64,000 nucleotides of DNA from the NCBI RefSeq assembly GCF_001425835.1, contig NZ_LMDP01000001.1, forward strand, positions 373,476 through 437,475. The letters run 5' to 3'. Under the pieces are notes generated by a model. The model was not told the DNA's origin, ran no database searches, and worked only from the letters and a program-made list of their open reading frames with translations. Position numbers and translations under genes: made by a program. Each line of letters opens with the position of its first letter. Positions within the stretch are counted from its first letter, which is position 1. Positions 38,042-46,520 of the stretch are shown piece after piece. The stretch comes from Afipia sp. Root123D2. GTDB lineage: Bacteria > Pseudomonadota > Alphaproteobacteria > Rhizobiales > Xanthobacteraceae.

Positions 38042-39445
38042 ATGGGTCTTCTATCTTTTCTAGACCGTGAGCACACGGTCGCTAAACCGGGATACAGCCG
38101 GTGGATGGTTCCGCCGGCCGCATTGTGCGTGCATTTGTGTATCGGTCAGGCCTACGCACTCAGTGTGTTCAACCTGCCGATGACCAAACTGATCGGCATC
38201 ACGCAATCCGCGCCGGGTGACTGGAAACTCACCGAACTGGGCTGGATCTTCTCTATCGCGATGGTGTTTCTCGGCGGCTCGGCTGCGATATTTGGTCGCT
38301 GGGTCGAGGAAGGCGGGCCGCGGCGCGCCATGTTCACCGCCGCGCTGTGTTGGGCCGGTGGCTTCTTGCTGTCGGCGATCGGCGTCTACACCCATCAACT
38401 GTGGCTGATCTATATCGGCTACGGCGCGCTTGGCGGTTGCGGTCTCGGCATCGGCTACATCTCGCCGGTCTCGACCCTGATCAAATGGTTTCCTGATCGT
38501 CCCGGCATGGCAACCGGCATGGCGATCATGGGCTTCGGCGGCGGCGCTTTCATCGCCTCTCCGTTGTCGGTGTGGCTGCTCGGTAAATTCACCACCGCCA
38601 CTCATATTGGCGTTGCCGAAACCTTCATTGTGCTGGGCTGCGTCTATTTCTTCTTCATGATCGTCGGTTCGATCCTCGTGCGCGTGCCGGCGCCCGGCTG
38701 GAAACCTGAAGGTTATGTCGCACCGGTGACCGCGACCAAACTGATCACCCGGAACGACGTCTTCGTCTACGACGCGCTGAAGACGCCGCAGTTCTGGCTG
38801 ATCTGGTGGGTGCTGTGCCTCAACGTCACCGCCGGCATCGGCGTGCTCGGTCAGGCATCGGCGATGAGCCAGGAAATGTTCCCCGGCCACATCACCCCGA
38901 TTGCGGCGGCTGGCTTCGTCGGTCTGATGAGTCTGTTCAACATGGGCGGCCGTTTCTTCTGGGCGTCCACCTCTGACTATATCGGCCGCCGGAACACCTA
39001 CTTCGTGTTCATGGTGCTCGGCTTCTGCCTCTATTGCACCGTGCCGTACGCCGGCAACACCGGCAGCGTCGCACTGTTCGTGTGCTGCTTCCTCGTCATC
39101 ATCAGCATGTACGGCGGCGGGTTTTCCACCGTGCCTGCGTATCTGAGGGACATGTTCGGAACGCGCTACGTCGGCGCTATCCATGGCATGTTGCTCACTG
39201 CGTGGTCGGCGGCTGGCATCTTCGGGCCGGTGCTCGTGAACTACATCCGCGAGTACAACGTCACTCACGGCGTGCCGAAAGCCCAAGCCTACAACACGAC
39301 CATGTACATCATGGCCGGATTGCTGGTGATCGGCTTCATCTGCAACTTCCTCGTCAAGGCGGTCGATGCCCGCTTCCATATGAAAGATGCTGACGCTCGC
39401 GGCACGGAACGGGACACCGTACCGGCCGCTGGCGCGCGGGCCTAA
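38042..39445 (+). CDS. oxlT: Oxalate/formate antiporter-type MFS transporter
   Basis: 467 residues, twelve hydrophobic helices. OFA-family marks: PPAALCVHLCIGQAYALSVFNLPMTKL in helix 1, ELGWIFSIAMVFLGGSAAIFGRWVEEGGPRRAMF (cytoplasmic loop 2-3), GYGALGGCGLGIGYISPVSTLIKWFPDRPGMATGMAIMGFGGGAFIASPL and a C-terminal half with GGRFFWASTSDYIGRRNTYFVF. It probably exchanges oxalate for formate or imports either. It is the gene before a formate dehydrogenase operon and is followed by a very small membrane protein. Confidence 0.9.
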   Translation: MGLLSFLDREHTVAKPGYSRWMVPPAALCVHLCIGQAYALSVFNLPMTKLIGITQSAPGDWKLTELGWIFSIAMVFLGGSAAIFGRWVEEGGPRRAMFTAALCWAGGFLLSAIGVYTHQLWLIYIGYGALGGCGLGIGYISPVSTLIKWFPDRPGMATGMAIMGFGGGAFIASPLSVWLLGKFTTATHIGVAETFIVLGCVYFFFMIVGSILVRVPAPGWKPEGYVAPVTATKLITRNDVFVYDALKTPQFWLIWWVLCLNVTAGIGVLGQASAMSQEMFPGHITPIAAAGFVGLMSLFNMGGRFFWASTSDYIGRRNTYFVFMVLGFCLYCTVPYAGNTGSVALFVCCFLVIISMYGGGFSTVPAYLRDMFGTRYVGAIHGMLLTAWSAAGIFGPVLVNYIREYNVTHGVPKAQAYNTTMYIMAGLLVIGFICNFLVKAVDARFHMKDADARGTERDTVPAAGARA

Positions 39446-39457
39446 GGAGGAACGAAC

Positions 39458-39583
39458 ATGACAACAGCAACCGAGAACAAAACCACCACTTTCCAGCTTG
39501 TGCTGGCGTGGGGCTTCGTTGGCGTCCCGCTCATGTGGGGCGTGCTCCAGACTCTCAGCAATGCGATGAAGCTGTTCCAATAG
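39458..39583 (+). CDS. 41-residue membrane protein, small subunit partner of MFS antiporter
   Basis: Starts ATG 39458 with AAGGAGG (39444-39450), which overlaps the oxlT stop. The 41 residues hold one transmembrane helix (FQLVLAWGFVGVPLMWGVLQTL) and short polar ends. It is followed by a strong terminator, so it ends the oxlT unit. Similar tiny proteins accompany OFA-type transporters and have been named MFS transporter small subunit; this link is from memory. Confidence 0.85.
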   Translation: MTTATENKTTTFQLVLAWGFVGVPLMWGVLQTLSNAMKLFQ

Positions 39584-39611
39584 GGCAGGCGTGCTGACGA
39601 GTGAAATCAAG

Positions 39612-39649
39612 AAAGGCCGGGGTGGCGCAGGTTGCCCCGGCCTTTTTGT
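39612..39649 (+). terminator. Rho-independent terminator of oxlT operon
   Basis: GGCCGGGG (39615-39622) pairs with CCCCGGCC (39635-39642), 12-base loop, with AAA before and TTTTT after: a textbook terminator. Confidence 0.92.
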
Positions 39650-39698
39650 TCCCGGGCATGAATCGGTTTGGTCGAAGCATCTATTCGGCTCCGGGGAT

Positions 39699-39731
39699 TT
39701 GACCCGCGGAAAGTCCGATTTTCCTATCGGA
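39699..39731 (+). promoter_or_regulatory. Candidate fdh promoter with inverted repeat over -10
   Basis: TTGACC (39699-39704), 17-base spacer, TCCTAT (39722-39727). A perfect inverted repeat TCCGAT-N6-ATCGGA (39714-39731) overlaps the spacer and -10 element and could be a repressor or activator site. Confidence 0.45.
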
Positions 39732-39815
39732 ACAACAATTCATATTGCAACTGATCGAGGCTAACGCCCTCATGTCATGCGACTATTTGCGGTGGGGCCA
39801 AGCTTGGAATTATTG

Positions 39816-39834
39816 TTGGCATGTCAAATGCCAA
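39816..39834 (+). promoter_or_regulatory. Palindrome TTGGCAT-N5-ATGCCAA upstream of fdh operon
   Basis: Perfect 7-5-7 dyad in the 323-base gap between the oxlT terminator and the fdh start at 39907. Size and T-rich/A-rich ends suit a LysR-type or dimeric regulator site. No regulator gene lies in the neighbourhood. The rest of the gap holds nothing recognisable apart from the candidate promoter at 39699. Confidence 0.45.
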
Positions 39835-39906
39835 GGCGGTATCGTTGCCGGATAACAAGTCGAATAAAAAAGATAACGAACTGAATTAAGGGTGGGACAC
39901 GTTCAA

Positions 39907-41628
39907 ATGGGCCAATCAGCGAGTCACGGCGCTCATACAGTTCAGCGCTTCGAGCACCCGGGTGAGGGCCGCCGCCGCACCAAGCCGACGCCGAAGGGGC
40001 GGCAGGTCGATCCCAGGGCGCAGGAAGAGATCGAGCTATTGCTCGGCGACCGTTCCCGCCGCCGCGATCTGCTGATCGAACATCTTCATCTGATCCAAGA
40101 TACCTACAACCAGATTTCTGCTGCGCATCTTGCCGCGCTGGCCGATGTGATGGGGCTCGCGTTCGCGGAGGTGTTCGAGGTCGCGACGTTTTACGCGCAC
40201 TTCGATGTGGTGAAGGAAGGCCAAGCCGATATAGCGCCGCTCACCATCAGGGTCTGCGATTCGTTGACCTGCGCCATGCTGGGCGCGGAAACGCTGCTCC
40301 ATGAGTTGCAGAAAAGCGCAGGACCGAACGTGCGCGTCGTTCGTGCGCCGTGCGTCGGCCGCTGCGACACTGCGCCGGCTGCTGAGGTCGGTCATCATTT
40401 CGTCGATCATGCGACCGTCGAAAATGTTCTGGCCGCGGTGAAGGGCGGCGACACCCACGCGCATCTACCGAAATACATCGACTACGACGCCTATGTCGCT
40501 AATGGCGGCTACGCACTGCTCAACAAGCTGCGCTCCGGCGCGATGACGAAAGAGGATCTGCTGAAGGTGCTCGATGGCGCCTCGCTGCGCGGCCTCGGCG
40601 GCGCGGGCTTCCCGACCGGACGCAAGTGGCGCGCGGTGCTCGGCGAGCCCGGGCCCCGCCTGATGGCAATCAACGGCGACGAGGGCGAGCCCGGCACGTT
40701 CAAGGATCGCTATTATCTCGAGACCGATCCGCACAGGTTCATCGAAGGCATGCTGATCGGCGCATATGTCGTCGAAGCGCCCGACGTCTACATCTATCTG
40801 CGTGACGAATATCCGGCCTCGCGCGAAATCATCCAGCGCGAGATCGCGAAACTGCCGCCGGGCGGACCCAAGCTGCATCTGCGCCGCGGTGCCGGCGCCT
40901 ATATCTGCGGCGAGGAATCGGCGCTGCTGGAGAGCATCGAGGGCAAGCGCGGGCTACCGCGTCACAAGCCGCCGTATCCGTTCCAGGTTGGCCTGTTCGG
41001 CCTGCCGACGCTGATCAACAACATCGAGACGCTGTGGTGGGTACGCGACATCGTCGAGAAGGGCGCCGACTGGTGGCAGGGGCAGGGGCGCAATGAGCGC
41101 CATGGCCTGCGCAGCTATTCGGTATCAGGCCGAGTCAAGAATCCGGGCATGAAGCTGGCACCTGCCGGCGTCACCGTGCGCGAATTGATCGACGAATTCT
41201 GCGGCGGCATGGCTGACGGCCACACGTTCCATGCCTATCTGCCGGGCGGCGCCTCGGGCGGCATCCTGCCGGCGTCGATGGACAACATCCCGCTCGATTT
41301 CGGCACGCTGGAAAAATATGGCTGCTTCATCGGGTCTGCCGCGGTCGTGATCCTGTCCGACAAGGATCAGGTCAAGGATGCCGCGCTGAACCTGATGCGC
41401 TTCTTCGAGGACGAAAGTTGCGGCCAGTGCACGCCGTGTCGCGTCGGAACCCAGAAAGCGGCCATGCTGATGGAACAACGAGTCTGGAACCGCGATCTGC
41501 TCGATGAATTGAGTCAGGCGATGCGTGATGCGTCGATCTGCGGTCTGGGGCAGGCAGCCTCGAACCCTCTCACCTCTGTCATTAAATATTTCCCCGATGA
41601 ACTCGCGCCCAAGGAGGCTGCGGAATGA
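39907..41628 (+). CDS. fdh1B: NAD-linked formate dehydrogenase beta subunit (NuoE-NuoF fusion, FDH1B type)
   Basis: 573 residues from ATG 39907 (GTG 39892 is an alternative). Residues ~40-185 are NuoE-like with [2Fe-2S] cysteines in RVCDSLTCAMLG and APCVGRCDTAP. Residues ~195-560 are NuoF-like: GLGGAGFPTGRKW (FMN), GDEGEPGTFKDRYYLE, GAGAYICGEESALLESIEG (NADH) and ESCGQCTPCRVGT plus SICGLGQ ([4Fe-4S]). A fused NuoE-NuoF partner of about 570 residues is the arrangement of the tungsten formate dehydrogenase FDH1 of Methylobacterium extorquens. It passes electrons from the alpha subunit to NAD+. Overlaps the alpha gene by ATGA. Confidence 0.93.
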   Translation: MGQSASHGAHTVQRFEHPGEGRRRTKPTPKGRQVDPRAQEEIELLLGDRSRRRDLLIEHLHLIQDTYNQISAAHLAALADVMGLAFAEVFEVATFYAHFDVVKEGQADIAPLTIRVCDSLTCAMLGAETLLHELQKSAGPNVRVVRAPCVGRCDTAPAAEVGHHFVDHATVENVLAAVKGGDTHAHLPKYIDYDAYVANGGYALLNKLRSGAMTKEDLLKVLDGASLRGLGGAGFPTGRKWRAVLGEPGPRLMAINGDEGEPGTFKDRYYLETDPHRFIEGMLIGAYVVEAPDVYIYLRDEYPASREIIQREIAKLPPGGPKLHLRRGAGAYICGEESALLESIEGKRGLPRHKPPYPFQVGLFGLPTLINNIETLWWVRDIVEKGADWWQGQGRNERHGLRSYSVSGRVKNPGMKLAPAGVTVRELIDEFCGGMADGHTFHAYLPGGASGGILPASMDNIPLDFGTLEKYGCFIGSAAVVILSDKDQVKDAALNLMRFFEDESCGQCTPCRVGTQKAAMLMEQRVWNRDLLDELSQAMRDASICGLGQAASNPLTSVIKYFPDELAPKEAAE

Positions 41629-44390
41629 CCAAGATTCAGTTCGAACTCGATGGGAAGATGGTTGAGGCCGCGCCGGGCGAATCTATCTGGCAGGTCGCCA
41701 GGCGTGAAGGCACCGAAATCCCGCATCTCTGTTATTCGCCCGAACCCGACTATCGCGCCGACGGCAATTGCCGCGCCTGCATGGTCGAGATCGAAGGCGA
41801 GCGCGTGCTGGCGGCGTCGTGCAAGCGCGCACCGACCGTCGGGATGAAGGTGAAGTCGGAGAGCGCGCGCGCGGTGTCGGCGCGCAAGATGGTGATGGAA
41901 CTGCTGGTCGCCGATCAGCCGGCGCGCAAAACCTCACACGATCCGGATTCGAAATTCTGGAACTGGGCTGACAAGGTCGAGGTCACCGAAAGCCGATTTC
42001 CGGCCAATGAGCGCTGGTCGAGCGATACCAGCCATCCGGCGATGAGCGTCAACCTCGATGCCTGCATCCAGTGTGGCTTGTGCGTGCGCGCCTGTCGCGA
42101 GGTACAGGTCAACGACGTCATTGGCATGGCCTATCGCAATCATGACTCCAAGATCGTATTCGATTTTGACGACCCGATGGGCGAGTCGACCTGTGTTGCC
42201 TGCGGCGAATGTGTTCAGGCCTGTCCGACCGGCGCACTGATGCCGTCGGCGCTGCTCGATGCGAACCAGACTCGCGCGGTTTATCCCGACAAGAAGGTCG
42301 ACTCGCTGTGCCCGTTCTGCGGCGTCGGCTGTCAGGTGACCTATCAGCTCAAGGACGAGAAGATCGTTTATGTCGAGGGCCGTGACGGCCCGGCCAACCA
42401 CAATCGTCTTTGCGTCAAGGGCCGTTTTGGCTTCGACTACATCCACCATCCGCATCGCATCACCAAGCCGCTGGTGCGCTTGCCCAATGCGAAGAAGAGT
42501 TCGACCGATCAGGTCGATCCGGCCAATCCATTCACGCATTTCCGCGAGGCGTCATGGGAGGAAGCTCTCGACATCGCCGCCAAGGGACTGGTGAAAATCC
42601 GCGATGGAAAAGACGTCAAGGCGCTGGCCGGTTTCGGCTCAGCCAAGGGCTCTAATGAAGAGGCCTATCTGTTCCAGAAGCTGGTGCGGACCGGCTTCGG
42701 CTCAAACAACGTCGATCACTGCACGCGGCTGTGCCATGCCTCGTCGGTTGCCGCGTTGATGGAAGGCGTCAACTCGGGCGCCGTGTCCGCGCCTTTTGCC
42801 GCCGCGGCGGATGCCGAGGTCATCATCATCATTGGCGCCAACCCGACGGTCAATCACCCGGTTGCCGCGACCTTCATGAAGAATGCGGTGAAGAAGGGCG
42901 CCAAGCTGATCATCATGGATCCGCGCCGCCAGGCCCTGTCGCGCCATGCCTACAAACATCTTCAGTTCAAGCCCGGCTCCGACGTCGCGATGCTCAACGG
43001 CATCCTGCACACGATCGTGACCGAGGGGCTGACCGACGATCAGTACATCGCCGGCTATACCGAAGGCTTCGACGACCTCAAGGAGAAGATCAAGGACTTC
43101 CCGCCGGAAAAGATGGAGGCGATTTGCGGCATCCCGGCCGAGACGTTGCGCGAGGTCGCGCGGATGTACGCCACGGCGAAATCCTCGATCATTTTCTGGG
43201 GTATGGGCGTCAGCCAGCATATTCACGGCACCGACAACTCGCGCTGCCTGATCGCGATGGCGCTGACGACAGGACAGATCGGACGTCCCGGCACCGGGCT
43301 GCATCCCCTGCGCGGCCAGAACAACGTTCAGGGCGCGTCCGACGCCGGTCTTATTCCGATGCTGCTGCCGGATTATCAGCCGGTCGGCCGCGTCGATCTG
43401 CGCGAACCGGTCGAGAAGATCTGGAACCACGCGATTGATCCGGTTCCGGGCTTGACGGTGGTTGAGATCATGGATGCGATCCATGCCGGCACCATCACGG
43501 GCATGTATATCGAGGGTGAAAACCCGGCGATGTCGGACCCCGATCTGCAACATGCCCGCGAAGCGCTCGCCAAGCTCGAGCATCTTGTGGTCCAGGATCT
43601 GTTCGTCACCGAGACGGCTTTCCATGCTGACGTGATCCTGCCGGCTTCGGCATTCGCGGAGAAGGTCGGCACCTTCACCAACACCGACCGTCGCGTGCAG
43701 ATTTCCCGGCAGGTTATCAAGCCGCCTGGCGATGCGCGTCAGGATCTGTGGATCATCCAGGAGATCGCCAACCGCATGGGCTGCGGCTGGACCTATTCCG
43801 GGGCGGCCGACGTCTTCGCCGAAATGACCCGGGTCATGCCGTCGCTGAAGAACATCACCTGGGAGCGGCTGGAGCGCGAAGGCGCGGTCACCTATCCCGT
43901 GGACGGTCCGGATAAGCCCGGCAACGAGATCATTTTCACCACCGGCTTCCCGACCAAGAGTGGTCGCGGCAAGATCGTGCCGGCGCGTGTTACGCCGCCG
44001 GATGAAATCCCCGATACCGAGTACCCGATGGTACTGTCCACCGGCCGCATCCTCGAACACTGGCACACTGGTTCGATGACACGCCGTTCGGATGTGCTCG
44101 ACAGCATCGAGCCGGAAGCGACTGTGTTCATGTCGCCGAAGGACATGCGCCGGCTCAACGTCCAGCCGGGTGATTTCGTTCGTCTCGAGACACGCCGTGG
44201 TGCCATCGAGGTCAAGGCACGCTCAGATCGCGACGTACCCGAGAACATGGCGTTCATGCCGTTCTGTTACGCCGAAGGCGCGGCTAACCTGCTGACCAAT
44301 CCGGCGCTGGACCCTTACGGGAAGATTCCCGAGTTCAAGTTCTGTGCCGTCCGGATTGAACGGGCCGAGCTGCGCACCGCAGCCGAATAG
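41625..44390 (+). CDS. fdh1A: Formate dehydrogenase alpha subunit, W/Mo-bis-MGD (FDH1A type)
   Basis: 921 residues. N-terminal NuoG-like [2Fe-2S] domain (Cys36, 49, 52, 66), two [4Fe-4S] sites (CIQCGLCVRAC near 147 and CVACGECVQAC near 190), then CPFCGVGC (229-236) with Cys263 for the cluster next to the pterin. Active-site segment HCTRLCHASS has Cys370-His371: a cysteine, not selenocysteine, enzyme. GTGLHPLRGQNNVQG carries the conserved Arg. The C-terminal domain contains LSTGRILEHWHTGSMTRR. Cytosolic; HCOO- + NAD+ to CO2 + NADH. Sequence alone cannot say W or Mo; tupABC nearby favours tungsten. Confidence 0.93.
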   Translation: MTKIQFELDGKMVEAAPGESIWQVARREGTEIPHLCYSPEPDYRADGNCRACMVEIEGERVLAASCKRAPTVGMKVKSESARAVSARKMVMELLVADQPARKTSHDPDSKFWNWADKVEVTESRFPANERWSSDTSHPAMSVNLDACIQCGLCVRACREVQVNDVIGMAYRNHDSKIVFDFDDPMGESTCVACGECVQACPTGALMPSALLDANQTRAVYPDKKVDSLCPFCGVGCQVTYQLKDEKIVYVEGRDGPANHNRLCVKGRFGFDYIHHPHRITKPLVRLPNAKKSSTDQVDPANPFTHFREASWEEALDIAAKGLVKIRDGKDVKALAGFGSAKGSNEEAYLFQKLVRTGFGSNNVDHCTRLCHASSVAALMEGVNSGAVSAPFAAAADAEVIIIIGANPTVNHPVAATFMKNAVKKGAKLIIMDPRRQALSRHAYKHLQFKPGSDVAMLNGILHTIVTEGLTDDQYIAGYTEGFDDLKEKIKDFPPEKMEAICGIPAETLREVARMYATAKSSIIFWGMGVSQHIHGTDNSRCLIAMALTTGQIGRPGTGLHPLRGQNNVQGASDAGLIPMLLPDYQPVGRVDLREPVEKIWNHAIDPVPGLTVVEIMDAIHAGTITGMYIEGENPAMSDPDLQHAREALAKLEHLVVQDLFVTETAFHADVILPASAFAEKVGTFTNTDRRVQISRQVIKPPGDARQDLWIIQEIANRMGCGWTYSGAADVFAEMTRVMPSLKNITWERLEREGAVTYPVDGPDKPGNEIIFTTGFPTKSGRGKIVPARVTPPDEIPDTEYPMVLSTGRILEHWHTGSMTRRSDVLDSIEPEATVFMSPKDMRRLNVQPGDFVRLETRRGAIEVKARSDRDVPENMAFMPFCYAEGAANLLTNPALDPYGKIPEFKFCAVRIERAELRTAAE

Positions 44391-44412
44391 GTGACAGCTG
44401 CTTAGCAATCAC

Positions 44413-44445
44413 AATGCCCGGGCCTTGCCCGGGCATTGCTGTTTT
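44413..44445. terminator. Terminator between fdh operon and nikR remnant
   Basis: AATGCCCGGG (44413-44422), loop CCTTG, CCCGGGCATT (44428-44437), then GCTGTTTT. Perfect 10-bp stem; may work for both converging units. Confidence 0.88.
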
Positions 44446-44484
44446 CGGCTGGCTCATTGCCGGGCGACTTTGGGAAGGCGTGGT

Positions 44485-44909
44485 TCATTTGCGAGGATGC
44501 GCGTGCTTGCGCGCCTTGCCGCTCTTGCTGCCTTCCGTCGGAATCACCACGCGGCCGTAGCGCACGCCACGCTCGGCGATGATGTGATCGGCAAAATGCT
44601 GGATCTCTCCCGTTTGGCCCTTGAGCGCGGTGATCTCCACGCAGTTGTCGTCGTCGAGATGGACGTGCAGCGTCGCCAGCGACAGATCGTGATGGCCGTG
44701 GAAGTTCTTCACCAGCCGGCTTGAGAGATCGCGCGCGGCGTGGTCGTAGACATAGACCAGCGCCGCGACGCATTCGCCGCCGGCTCCAGCCCTCTGTGCC
44801 GCCTGCTGCATCCCGGCGCGGGGGGAAATCCCTGATCGCCTCGGAGCGGTTCTGATAGCCGTGCTCGGCGATCATGCGGTCGAGATTCTCCATCAGGTCG
44901 TCGTCGAGG
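44485..44909 (-). pseudogene. nikR: Broken nickel regulator nikR
   Basis: Two reading frames together spell a NikR. DDDLMENLDRMIAEHGYQNRSEAIRD (ribbon-helix-helix) is followed after a one-base shift by QQAAQRAGAGGECVAALVYVYDHAARDLSSRLVKNFHGHHDLSLATLHVHLDDDNCVEITALKG, the nickel-binding ACT domain with its His/Cys ligands. The shift lies in a run of six G on the plus strand (44820-44825). The first ~8 codons including the start are missing and replaced by TonB-receptor sequence. Only a DNA-binding-less C-terminal piece (44485-44811) could still be made. Confidence 0.88.
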
Positions 44910-45232
44910 CGAGCCGCCCCAGCCGCCGCTACGGCGTCGAGTGGACCAATCGCTATCAGCCGATGTCGTGGCTGAGGTTCGATGGCGACATTGCGCTGAC
45001 CCATGCGCGCTTCCGTGGCGATAATTCCGGACAGGCGGCCTTCAACCTGACCAACAGCCATTCGGACCAGATCACTTATGCCTATGGGTCGCTGCTGAAA
45101 TCGGATCCGTTGTTCGCACAGTGTCTTGTCCATGCTGCGCCGGCGGCTGTCTGCGCGACCGGTGTGATGGATCGGGTGCTGCATCCGGTCGAGCCGCTTG
45201 CTGTTCGCGTGACGCTGGCGGGGCGGTTCTAG
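44910..45232 (+). pseudogene. C-terminal stump of a TonB-dependent receptor
   Basis: The plus-strand frame reads SRPSRRYGVEWTNRYQPMSWLRFDGDIALTHARFRGDNSGQAAF and ends HPVEPLAVRVTLAGRF, with the final Phe typical of outer-membrane barrels. Only the last few strands of a ~700-residue receptor remain, joined directly to the 5' end of the broken nikR. A large deletion removed the rest of the receptor and the nikR start. Probably once a nickel/metallophore receptor, judging from neighbours. Confidence 0.8.
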
Positions 45233-45304
45233 ACGGCAGAAACCGTTTGGACGGCGGGGAAATGACGCCTAGTTTCGTAATGTTGTTAATGGGGCTGTTT
45301 TGTG

Positions 45305-46000
45305 ATGCTGGCATTTCTGGGTCTGGGTTTCGTGCTTGGGATGCAGCACGCCCTTGAAGCCGATCATATCGCAGCCGTGTCGAGCATCGCGGCGCGCCGC
45401 AGCCATGTCGGCGACATCGTCAAGCACGGCCTGACGTGGGGACTCGGTCATACGATCACCCTGTTCCTGTTCGCGGGCGCGGCGCTCGTGCTTGGTCATG
45501 CGATTCCCGATCATCTGGAACGGCCGCTTGAAACGGCGGTGGGGATCATGCTGGTCGGCCTCGGCGCGCATGTGCTGTGGCGGCTGTGGCGTGACCGGGT
45601 GCACTTCCATCAGCACGTTCACGATGACGGCACCCATCACATCCATGTTCACAGCCACGCAGGTGACACTCTTCCGCATGCGCGCAGTTCGCATGAGCAT
45701 GGTCACGGCTTCCGCTGGCGTTCGCTGGTGGTGGGGTTGATGCACGGCATGGCCGGTTCGGCGGCGCTGCTGGTGCTGACCGTGTCGCAGGCGGCGGATC
45801 CGGTTCACGGTCTGCTGTACGTCCTGCTGTTCGGCGTCGGTTCGATGATCGGCATGGGCGCGTTGTCGACCGTGATCGCACTGCCGCTGGCGGCATCGGC
45901 GAGATTTCTCACCTGGGCCAATCGCGGCCTGCAACTCGCAGTCGGTCTCGTGACCATCGGGATCGGCGTCCACACCATCGCGACGACGACGCTGGCCTGA
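45305..46000 (+). CDS. Nickel/cobalt permease (NiCoT/HupE-UreJ-like)
   Basis: 231 residues from ATG 45305 (GTG 45302 adjacent). The signature HALEADH (H15-x4-D20-H21) in helix 1 is the HX4DH metal motif. Six or more helices; a cytoplasmic or periplasmic loop (about residues 100-138) is extremely His-rich (HFHQHVHDDGTHHIHVHSHAGD...SHEHGHGF). GLMHGMAGSAALLVL is the second conserved segment. Imports Ni2+ or Co2+. Its regulator and receptor next door are destroyed, yet this gene is intact. Confidence 0.88.
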   Translation: MLAFLGLGFVLGMQHALEADHIAAVSSIAARRSHVGDIVKHGLTWGLGHTITLFLFAGAALVLGHAIPDHLERPLETAVGIMLVGLGAHVLWRLWRDRVHFHQHVHDDGTHHIHVHSHAGDTLPHARSSHEHGHGFRWRSLVVGLMHGMAGSAALLVLTVSQAADPVHGLLYVLLFGVGSMIGMGALSTVIALPLAASARFLTWANRGLQLAVGLVTIGIGVHTIATTTLA

Positions 46001-46009
46001 TGCTCGTGG

Positions 46010-46375
46010 TTATTTCTTCGCGGCGCTTGCGATCTTGCAGGAGCCTTCGGCGGCATCGACGTCGATATAGGCGAAGCGAACCTTCCTGAATTTCTTCGTG
46101 GTCTTGGGCTTCAGGGTCATCGGCAGGGTCTGCGTGGTTTCGATGGTCCGGCCGGTTTCCTTCACGACATAGTGGCACTTCACCTTGATGCCGGAAACGG
46201 CGAAGGCATTCTCGTTGGTGAGGATCATGTCGGCGGTGCCGATGTTGTTCGAGCCGGGCTCGCGCCACCGTTCGATCGACATTTTCACATTGTCCATCGG
46301 CTCCGCGGCCGAGGCGCAAGAGGGGCCCGCGATCGCGGACAGGGCGGCAAATGTGGAAACAGTCAGTCGGTTCAT
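46010..46375 (-). CDS. Secreted hypothetical protein
   Basis: 121 residues with a signal peptide (MNRLTVSTFAALSAIAGPSCASA). The mature part is beta-rich with one cysteine pair candidate (KCHYVVKETGRTIE ... GSCKIASAAKK). Convergent with the Ni/Co permease. No named family recognised; the fold could be an immunoglobulin-like periplasmic domain. Confidence 0.75.
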   Translation of the reverse strand: MNRLTVSTFAALSAIAGPSCASAAEPMDNVKMSIERWREPGSNNIGTADMILTNENAFAVSGIKVKCHYVVKETGRTIETTQTLPMTLKPKTTKKFRKVRFAYIDVDAAEGSCKIASAAKK

Positions 46376-46520
46376 TAAAGGATCCAGAATTTCAAAAACT
46401 TACAAAGAACAATTATCGCAAGCACCAAAGCGAGCGCGCCATTGAGTGCGACGATTTCCCCGTTACTATAGCGGCTGCAAGATTTGCCCTGCAATCGTTT
46501 TGGAAGAGAAGAGGTGACGG

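Noticed and set aside
38060..39610. 516-codon open frame on the minus strand
   Set aside because: Opposite oxlT and its partner; His/Arg/Asp-rich, no ribosome site.
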